Under the pieces are notes generated by a model. The model was not told where the DNA came from. It made no database searches and worked only from the letters and a program-made list of their open reading frames with translations. Shown here one piece after another: positions 58,571 to 64,000 of a stretch of 64,000 nt of DNA (positions within the stretch are counted from its first letter, which is position 1; each line of letters opens with the position of its first letter). Source of the DNA: Myxococcus xanthus (GTDB lineage Bacteria > Myxococcota > Myxococcia > Myxococcales > Myxococcaceae). The position numbers were made by a program, and so were the translations under genes. The DNA lies in the NCBI RefSeq assembly GCF_006402735.1, contig NZ_CP017174.1, positions 9,140,001 to 9,204,000 on the forward strand, given 5' to 3'.

Positions 58571-59434
58571 TCAGGGCCGGTGGCGCGGCGGAGGCGGCGT
58601 CAGCTCCGTGCGCACGTCCCACAGCTCCGGGAAGAAGCGCAGGTCCAACGCCTTGCGCAGGAAGCCCACGCCCGACGAGCCGCCCGTGCCCTGCTTGAAG
58701 CCGATGATGCGCATCACCGTCATCATGTGGCGGTAGCGCCAGAGCTGGAAACGCTCCTCGGTGTCCACCAGCTTCTCGCACATCTCATACGCATCCCAGT
58801 GCGCCTCGGCGTCCTGGTAGATGCGCCGGAACACCTCCACCACCTCCGGGCTCTTCTCGTAGGGCTTGCGCCAGTCACGCTGCACGTGGCTCTGCGGCAC
58901 CGGATGTCCCATGCGCGACAGGTGGCGCAGGAACTCGTCATACAAACTGGGGGATTCGAACAGCCGCTCCAACTCGCCGTGGATGGCGGGGACGTGGCGG
59001 AAGGGCATCAACGCCTGCGGGTCCTTGTTGCCCAGCAGGAACTCCAGCGCACGGTACTGGAAGCTCTGGAAGCCAGAGGAGCTGCCCAGCGTGTCGCGGA
59101 ACTCCAGGTACTCGTTCGGCGTGAGCGTCTCCAACACGCTCCACTGCTCGAAGAGCATCCGTTGGATGTGCGCCACGCGCGCGAAAATCTTGAACGACGG
59201 CTCCAGCCGGTCCGCCTGCACGTAACGGATGCAGGCGCCCAGCTCGTGGATGAGCAGCTTCATCCACAGCTCGCTCGTCTGATGCTGGATGATGAACAAC
59301 AGCTCGTCGTGGTGAGGCGGCTGCGAGCGCGTCACCTGGGCCGACAAGAGCCGGTCGAGCTGCAGATAATCACCGTACGTGGTCCTTCCGGCCAGGTCGG
59401 TGATGATTCCAGGCTCCAAATCGCGTTTGTTCAT
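58571..59434 (-). CDS. kynA: Tryptophan 2,3-dioxygenase
   Basis: A 287-residue haem enzyme that opens the indole ring of tryptophan to give N-formylkynurenine, first step of the kynurenine pathway. Family marks: [10 protein letters not shown] near 19, [20 protein letters not shown] near 41, [11 protein letters not shown] near 118, and the haem-ligand His in W-R-Y-R-H-M-M-T-V near 240. Met at 59434 fits the family; an upstream Met at 59446 is possible. No kynureninase or formamidase is adjacent. Confidence 0.96.
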   Translation of the reverse strand: MNKRDLEPGIITDLAGRTTYGDYLQLDRLLSAQVTRSQPPHHDELLFIIQHQTSELWMKLLIHELGACIRYVQADRLEPSFKIFARVAHIQRMLFEQWSVLETLTPNEYLEFRDTLGSSSGFQSFQYRALEFLLGNKDPQALMPFRHVPAIHGELERLFESPSLYDEFLRHLSRMGHPVPQSHVQRDWRKPYEKSPEVVEVFRRIYQDAEAHWDAYEMCEKLVDTEERFQLWRYRHMMTVMRIIGFKQGTGGSSGVGFLRKALDLRFFPELWDVRTELTPPPPRHRP

Positions 59435-59575
59435 GGGCCCGGGCATTCATGCTCGTGCAAGCCCCCACGGGCAAGTCTCTCCCGCATGGGCGGACCCCGA
59501 TTCCTCTCCCGGCAACAGAGCGGAACGACGGGGGCGCGGTCACTCTCTGCCCGGGCCGGGGCAGCGTGCCGCTGG

Positions 59576-60112
59576 CTAGCCTGCGTGCCCAGCCTGAGCG
59601 GCAGCCGCCAACGCCTTGGACGCGGCGCGTCCACGCGGCAGCTTGATGTCGTCCACGCTGTCCGGGTCGGCGTAGTCCTTCCAGTCGCTCGGGCGGCGGT
59701 TGGTCTTCTCCAGCATGCGGAGCTTCTGGTAGTGGGCCGCGCAGTAGCCCTTGGTGCGGCTGGGCTTGCCGCAGCCGATGATGGCGCACGCGCGCGAGCC
59801 GTCAGGACCCGCCGCCGCCGGCTTGCGGCCACGACGCTTGCCACCCACGGCCGCGGGAGCCGCCGTCACGGAGCTGCGAGCCGCGGGAGGACGACCCGGG
59901 CCACGACGGCCGGCCTTGGCGGCCGCGGGAATCTGGGCGCCGAACAGGGGCCCGACGACCTCGGCCAGCGGGGCCAGGCGCTCGGCCACGTTGCGGAGCG
60001 CGTCCAAGTCCGCCGTGCCCTCCTCCAGCCGCGCGACCACGTCACGCAGCGGCTTGAGCTGGACCTCGATTTCATTGCGGATCATGTCGCGAAACGCTTT
60101 ATCCACGGACAT
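59576..60112 (-). CDS. AT-hook/Cys-His protein, paralogue of the 8131-8937 protein
   Basis: A 178-residue basic protein. A helical N-terminus (1-55) precedes two AT-hook-like motifs (G-R-R-G-P-G-R-P-P near 69 and K-R-R-G-R-K-P near 92), then C-A-I-I-G-C-G-K-P-S-R-T-K-G-Y-C-A-A-H-Y, R-T/K-T-N-R-R-P-S-D-W-K-D and L-P-R-G-R-A-A-S-K-A-L. The last 85 residues match the 8131-8937 protein, which has an H1-like tail in addition. GAGGA lies eight bases before the ATG. Minor-groove DNA binding is likely. Confidence 0.8.
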   Translation of the reverse strand: MSVDKAFRDMIRNEIEVQLKPLRDVVARLEEGTADLDALRNVAERLAPLAEVVGPLFGAQIPAAAKAGRRGPGRPPAARSSVTAAPAAVGGKRRGRKPAAAGPDGSRACAIIGCGKPSRTKGYCAAHYQKLRMLEKTNRRPSDWKDYADPDSVDDIKLPRGRAASKALAAAAQAGHAG

Positions 60113-60195
60113 TCGTTGAATCCTCACCTGGGGAACGACAAGGGTAATGCAGTACTAGGGGGGGCTGATGCTCGATGCTTGTGATGCTGCCCATA

Positions 60196-60224
60196 CCCTT
60201 ACCTTCCAAAAATGGTTTTGTCTA
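60196..60224 (-). promoter_or_regulatory. Candidate promoter of AT-hook gene
   Basis: On the minus strand TAGACA (60219-60224) and TAAGGG (60196-60201) are spaced 17 bases, in the lowest-GC patch of this region (60190-60245). The -10 match is poor, so this is only a candidate. Confidence 0.25.
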
Positions 60225-60310
60225 AAGGAAGAGATAAAAGTTGTGACTGAGCAACGGACCATTCGCCCCGTTGTCGCAGGTCTCACCTGTTTCCCGGCGG
60301 CGACAGAGGC

Positions 60311-60808
60311 CTAACCGTCCCAGTGCAGGGACTCCAGCAGGGGGGCCTCCCCCGCCACCTGGAACACCTGGGAGCGTGACAGCAGCTCGTCCCAAGTGGC
60401 CGATAAATCACGACGCAGGCCGTCTAACGACAGGGAATCCAGGGCAATCATGAGCTGGGGCAGTCGTGCATTCTCCTCTTCTTGGAAATGCGCCACCGCC
60501 AGGTCTTCCAGCGTCAACAGACGCGCCTGCCACTCGGGATGGCCCGAGGGCAGCTCTTCCAGCTCAGCCATCAGCTCACGCATGGTGAGATGGTCTTCCG
60601 TCTGCTCACGACAAGACTCGCGGCCCTCCACCCGTGCCATCACCGGGTAGAGGCAACGCTCCTCCAGTCGTGAGTGAAGCCTCAGCAATGCCAGCAGCTC
60701 CGCCGTCAGCCCCCTCAGCTCATCGGGTTCCTCACCCGATGCCAGACGCTCGAGACGCTCTTCCAGTTCCCGATGCTGGTCGATGAGGATGTCGAACGGG
60801 CTGCCCAT
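60311..60808 (-). CDS. Hemerythrin-like (HHE) domain protein
   Basis: A 165-residue helical protein with the hemerythrin pattern of metal-binding His and Glu: D-Q-H-R-E-L-E near 11, L-H-S-R-L-E-E-R-C-L-Y-P-V near 44, D-H-L-T-M-R-E-L near 72, and H-F-Q-E-E-E-N near 111. Such proteins bind a di-iron centre and sense or store oxygen, nitric oxide or iron. ATG 60808 starts a natural N-terminus though without a strong ribosome site; a frame open to 60868 is possible. Confidence 0.85.
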   Translation of the reverse strand: MGSPFDILIDQHRELEERLERLASGEEPDELRGLTAELLALLRLHSRLEERCLYPVMARVEGRESCREQTEDHLTMRELMAELEELPSGHPEWQARLLTLEDLAVAHFQEEENARLPQLMIALDSLSLDGLRRDLSATWDELLSRSQVFQVAGEAPLLESLHWDG

Positions 60809-60992
60809 GCCGGAACGTTCGACATGCACCTGGAAGCAGACAACCTGAGTATGCCTGCAAGCTGGCATTACTCAAACTCCTACGAACCCCCACTGTCGGG
60901 ACGGCCACCGTCTCAGGGGTGCCTGGCCGCCTGGCGGCCAGGAGGAAGGCGCCGCCTGCTGGGGGCGCCACGCATCCCCATGTTTTTCCACC

Positions 60993-61715
60993 ATGGATGC
61001 CCCGCTCGCCAGCCTGCGCCGGGCCGTATTCCGCCTCGCCGAGCAGGGCGCGGCGCTGTCGGCCCTGTACCATCGGGCGCGACTGCTGGGCTGTGAGCAC
61101 CTGCCATTGAAAGGCCCGGTGCTGCTGGTGGGAAACCACGGCGTCTGGGGTTACGAGACACCTGCCTTCTTTCATCTGATCCACCAGCGCACCGGCCGCT
61201 ATCCATTGGGCCTGGCGGAACGAGGGCTCTTCCGCATCCCGTTGATCCGCACGGTGTTGCCATGGCTGGGCGGCGTGGAGGGGACGCGGGAGAACGCCAT
61301 GACGGCGCTGCGGGCGGGCTCACTGGTCGTCTGCTATCCCGGGGGCGCGTGGGAGACCTTCAAGCGCAGCCACGGGCGCTACCGGCTGCGCTGGGAGCAG
61401 GCGCTGGGCTTCGCGCGGCTGGCGGCCCGCGCCGGCGTGCCGGTGGTGCCCTTCGCCGGTCAGGGGGTGGATGACACCTTCCGCTGGCCCCCGGGCGAGG
61501 ACCGCCTGTGTGTGCGCCTGACGAACGATGACAAATACCGGATGCCGTTGGTGATGGGCCTGGGGCCCCTGCCCTGGCCCGTGCGGCTCACCTTCCACCT
61601 GGGGACGCCTCACGCCCCACCGCCTCCGGATGCCAGTGAATCCCGCCTCCGGGCCTTCCGGGACACCGTGGCCGCCAGCGTAGGGCGGCTCCTGACGAGG
61701 CATTCCCATGCTTGA
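60993..61715 (+). CDS. PlsC/DAGAT-like acyltransferase
   Basis: A 240-residue acyltransferase. The catalytic block V-G-N-H-G-V-W-G-Y-E lies near 47 (His with acidic residue six positions on, as in DAGAT/phytyl-ester-synthase-like members), followed by G-L-A-E-R-G-L-F-R-I-P and Y-P-G-G-A-W-E-T-F-K near 118. It should move acyl chains from acyl-CoA or acyl-ACP to an alcohol or lysolipid at the membrane. It overlaps the hydrolase gene by eight bases, so lipid remodelling with that hydrolase is likely. Confidence 0.85.
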   Translation: MDAPLASLRRAVFRLAEQGAALSALYHRARLLGCEHLPLKGPVLLVGNHGVWGYETPAFFHLIHQRTGRYPLGLAERGLFRIPLIRTVLPWLGGVEGTRENAMTALRAGSLVVCYPGGAWETFKRSHGRYRLRWEQALGFARLAARAGVPVVPFAGQGVDDTFRWPPGEDRLCVRLTNDDKYRMPLVMGLGPLPWPVRLTFHLGTPHAPPPPDASESRLRAFRDTVAASVGRLLTRHSHA

Positions 61716-62589
61716 AGCCCTGTCTTCCCGTCCAGGGGGACACCCCCACGGCCCGCCGCTCGTCCCGGATGTGGACGACATCCAGCAGGGCTATGCCCAC
61801 CTGCCCTGTGAACAACATCCCGTGCGAGGCACACCGGTACGCCTGTTCACCTTTCCAGACGGCAACACGGACGAATCACGCACCGTGGTGTGTCTTCCGG
61901 GGCTGGGAGCCAGTGGCCGTTCCTTCGCGCCCATGGAGCCGCTGGCGGACGCGCTGAGGCTGCTGCTCTGGACGCCGCCCCTGCGCACCCCCGCCACCCA
62001 CACCCCGCTCTTGTGGAACCTGGCGGTGCTGGACCACGCGGAGTCCCTGCTGCCGGGGCGCTTCGCCCTGCTGGGGTCGTCCTACGGCAGCCTGCTGTCC
62101 ATGGCCTATGCCCTGGCCCACCCGGAGCGGGTGAAGGCCCTGCTGCTGGTGTCACCGGTGGCCAGCGTGCACCGCATCCACCGGCTGGCCCTGACGCTGT
62201 CCACCCTGGTGCGCGCACCCCGGCCCCTGGCGTACCTGCTGGCCCCCACCGTGGCCCGGGTCCTGGGAGGCCGCCGGTTGCCGCCGGAGGGCCGGGCCGA
62301 AATCGTGCGCGAGGCCCGGCGGCTGTCCCCGGTGGAGCTGCTGCGCCGGCTGCGGGACATCCTGGCCACGGACCTGATGCCCCGGCTCCATGAGCTCCAG
62401 GTGCCCACACTCATCATCCAGGGCGGCCGGGACCTGCTGGTGCCGCCCCGCGCCGCCCGTGACGTGGCCCGGCACATCCCCGGAGCCCGGCTGGCGCTCA
62501 TCCGGGGCGCCAGCCACCTGCCCTACATGAGCCACCCCGAGGCCTTCAACACGCTGGCCGGAGACTTCCTCCGGCAGCACCTGGACTGA
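61708..62589 (+). CDS. Alpha/beta hydrolase
   Basis: A 293-residue enzyme with the nucleophile elbow G-S-S-Y-G-S near 131 (Ser), acid in Q-G-G-R-D-L-L-V-P near 240 and His in G-A-S-H-L-P-Y near 269, and the oxyanion-hole region V-C-L-P-G-L-G-A-S-G-R-S. The first 40 residues are an extra Pro/Gly-rich segment. No signal peptide. Its start lies within the end of the acyltransferase gene (eight-base overlap). An esterase or lipase role is inferred; substrate unknown. Confidence 0.88.
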   Translation: MLEALSSRPGGHPHGPPLVPDVDDIQQGYAHLPCEQHPVRGTPVRLFTFPDGNTDESRTVVCLPGLGASGRSFAPMEPLADALRLLLWTPPLRTPATHTPLLWNLAVLDHAESLLPGRFALLGSSYGSLLSMAYALAHPERVKALLLVSPVASVHRIHRLALTLSTLVRAPRPLAYLLAPTVARVLGGRRLPPEGRAEIVREARRLSPVELLRRLRDILATDLMPRLHELQVPTLIIQGGRDLLVPPRAARDVARHIPGARLALIRGASHLPYMSHPEAFNTLAGDFLRQHLD

Positions 62590-62604
62590 GCCGCCACCCA
62601 CACC

Positions 62605-63543
62605 ATGACCACCGACGCCACCCACCTGTCCCGTTCCGCCCTGCTGTTCCTGGCCCGCCGCCCAGGCCTGGAGGACGCAGCCATGCGCCTGCGCCCCTTC
62701 CGGCGGCTGGCCTCGCGCTTCATCGCCGGAGAGACGCTGGAGGAGGCCGTGGACGCCGTGAAGACGCTGTCCGCGCGCGGGCTCATGGCGTCGTTCGACC
62801 ACCTCAACGAGGCCGTCCAGACGCCCGAGGAGACTCGGGAGGAGGTGCGCCAGTACCAGCGGCTGCTGGCCCGCATCGACACGGTGGGCGTGCGGGCCAA
62901 CGTGTCGATGAAGCTCACCCAGTGCGGGCTGCTGTTCGATGAAGCCCTGGCCCTGGAGAACGCGCGCACGGTGGTGGCCGAGGCCGCGGCCCGCGACTCC
63001 TTCGTGCGCATCGACATGGAGGACAGCTCGGTGACACAGGTGACGCTGGACATCGTGCGTCAGCTCCGCGCGGAGTTCGGCGAACCCCATGTCGGCGCCG
63101 TGTTGCAAAGCGCCTTGCGGCGCACGGAGCAGGACGCGAAGGCGCTGTGCGCACAGCGCATCCGCACCCGCCTATGCAAGGGTGCCTATCTGGAGAAGCC
63201 CGACGTGGCCTTCCCAGACAAGCGGGACGTGGATGCCAGCTTCGTTCGCACCATGCGGGTGCTGCTGGACAGCGGCGTGTATCACGGCATCGCCACGCAC
63301 GATGAACGGATGATTGAAGCGACACTGGACCACGCGGCGAAGCGCGGACTGCCGCGCGGCGCCTTCGAGTTCCAGATGCTCTACGGCATCCGCGGGGACT
63401 TGCAGGAACGACTCGTGAGGGAGGGTCACCCGGTGCGCATCTACGTGCCGTACGGACGGCACTGGTACCCGTACTTCATGCGCCGGCTGGCCGAGCGCCC
63501 CGCCAATCTGGCCTTCCTGCTGCGCAACCTGGTACGTGGGTAG
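62605..63543 (+). CDS. Proline dehydrogenase
   Basis: A 312-residue FAD enzyme oxidising proline to pyrroline-5-carboxylate. Marks: A-N-V-S-M-K-L-T-Q-C-G near 98, I-D-M-E-D-S near 135, R-L-C-K-G-A-Y-L-E near 189, A-T-H-D-E near 230, F-E-F-Q-M-L-Y-G-I-R near 255 and the C-terminal R-I-Y-V-P-Y-G-R-H-W-Y-P-Y-F-M-R-R-L-A-E-R-P-A-N. It is the short monofunctional type, with no P5C dehydrogenase fused or adjacent. It begins 15 bases after the hydrolase gene, an odd operon partner for lipid enzymes. Confidence 0.95.
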   Translation: MTTDATHLSRSALLFLARRPGLEDAAMRLRPFRRLASRFIAGETLEEAVDAVKTLSARGLMASFDHLNEAVQTPEETREEVRQYQRLLARIDTVGVRANVSMKLTQCGLLFDEALALENARTVVAEAAARDSFVRIDMEDSSVTQVTLDIVRQLRAEFGEPHVGAVLQSALRRTEQDAKALCAQRIRTRLCKGAYLEKPDVAFPDKRDVDASFVRTMRVLLDSGVYHGIATHDERMIEATLDHAAKRGLPRGAFEFQMLYGIRGDLQERLVREGHPVRIYVPYGRHWYPYFMRRLAERPANLAFLLRNLVRG

Positions 63544-63898
63544 GAAGCAGTACGCGCCTCCCCGCATGGCATGCGGGGCCAGCGCGGGGCCCGCATGCGG
63601 GTGAAACATGCGGATGAAACACCAGACCGCGCGCGCCTTCGGAGGCCGCGCGCGTCAGGACCAACGCCAATCGAGAATGGACCGGCCCGTATGCACAGTC
63701 ATGTCCGGGCAACCCCATACCGGTGCCGGTTCGGCGCCGCGGCATTTCCTGCTCATGCCCCATGTCTTGTCGCATGGCGTCGCTGCGTCACGAGCGGGCG
63801 ACTGCCCTCTCCTCCGCCATCCGCGGGGCCCGTGGACGGCCCGCCGCTTCGGGTGCCCTGGAGGGACACGCCGCGGGAGGCGTCCCTAGCTTTCCCGC
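63544..63898. other. Intergenic region before GH15 gene
   Basis: A 355-base gap. Its left part has hairpins and a tandem repeat (see 63560-63620). The remainder shows no protein-like frame on either strand. A GGGAGG at 63876-63881 lies too far from the GH15 ATG to be its ideal ribosome site. Confidence 0.5.
63560..63620. repeat. Hairpin and 13-base tandem repeat after proline dehydrogenase
   Basis: CCCCGC at 63560-63565 pairs with GCGGGG at 63573-63578 (seven-base loop), a likely terminator. ATGCGGGTGAAAC at 63595-63607 is followed directly by a copy with one change at 63608-63620. The element CATGCGG recurs four times in the block. Confidence 0.5.
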
Positions 63899-64000
63899 AT
63901 GGCGCTGCCCATCGAAGCCCATGCCCTCATTGGAGACACGCACAGCGCCGCGCTGGTGGCGAATGACGGCACCATCGACTGGCTGTGCTGGCCACGCTTC
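63899..64000 (+). CDS. GH15-family glycoside hydrolase, N-terminal part (cut by window edge)
   Basis: The 34 visible codons read [17 protein letters not shown] followed by [17 protein letters not shown]. This matches the start of bacterial GH15 proteins (glucoamylase- or trehalase-like), which begin with I-x-D/x-Y/H-A-L-I-G-D and then L-V-x-x-D-G-x-I-D-W-L-C-x-P-R-F. The catalytic Glu residues are outside the window, so whether it cuts trehalose, maltodextrin or another glucan cannot be said. No strong ribosome site is seen before the ATG at 63899. Confidence 0.82.
   Translation, partial: MALPIEAHALIGDTHSAALVANDGTIDWLCWPRF

Noticed and set aside
60993-61715. Loss of the acyltransferase H-x4-D motif as a sign of inactivation
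   Set aside because: The H-x5-E spacing matches the DAGAT/phytyl-ester-synthase branch, so this is probably normal for the subfamily.

Overview
This is very GC-rich DNA with dense, short-spaced genes, GTG/TTG starts and an extreme G/C bias at third codon positions. Several gene types point to a myxobacterium of the Myxococcus/Corallococcus group: a TIGR02265-family protein, eukaryote-like Ser/Thr kinases, many hybrid histidine kinases, histone H1-like Lys/Ala-rich tails, TSP3-OmpA lipoproteins and LysM-chitinase proteins. The genus is inferred from gene content, not from a marker gene. I saw no rRNA, tRNA, CRISPR array, transposase or prophage; the window looks like chromosomal backbone with lineage-specific accessory genes.

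Layout. 1-6952: start of peptide deformylase (cut by the edge), an Asp-box secreted protein, an NTF2-like pair, a metallophosphoesterase-fold protein that has lost its metal ligands, and a KAS III-like/TIGR02265 gene pair. 7426-9231: a Gly-rich protein ending in an SSB-like tip, a zinc-motif/H1-tail protein and a 55-residue membrane peptide. 9417-15282: MoxR ATPase with its VWA partner, transketolase and TruB, with a highly structured, operator-like non-coding block between the convergent tkt and truB genes. 15552-18991: tandem LVIVD lipoproteins. 19001-23921: a CheY, hybrid kinase and Hpt/GGDEF signalling operon. 24077-28301: a propeller lipoprotein, a PAS kinase and an XRE regulator. 28519-31275: a Ser/Thr kinase and a pseudokinase sharing a palindromic operator with the XRE gene.

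31297-39412: a zinc-ribbon membrane pair, small hypotheticals, ornithine aminotransferase (rocD), an asymmetric ArsA/Get3 ATPase pair and a CBS protein with a disordered repeat-bearing N-terminus. 39480-41777: a redox operon of a four-His membrane protein, YceI and a double-Rieske protein. 42173-49029: NTF2-like and membrane proteins, a possible predation pair (a beta-rich protein and a LysM-GH19 chitinase without signal peptide), SCO1 and small hypotheticals. 49040-60112: a run of mostly minus-strand regulatory and envelope genes: a sigma54-activator-like remnant, triple Usp, GspG-like protein, MshEN-REC-cyclase, TSP3-OmpA, four-GAF kinase, RMD1-like protein, tryptophan 2,3-dioxygenase and an AT-hook paralogue of the 8131-8937 protein. 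60311-64000: a hemerythrin-like protein, a three-gene operon (acyltransferase, hydrolase, proline dehydrogenase) and the start of a GH15 enzyme.

Themes: signal transduction (six kinase or cyclase loci), enzyme folds that have lost catalytic residues (phosphoesterase, kinase, sigma54 AAA), and amino-acid catabolism genes (rocD, proline dehydrogenase, tryptophan dioxygenase) scattered as single units.
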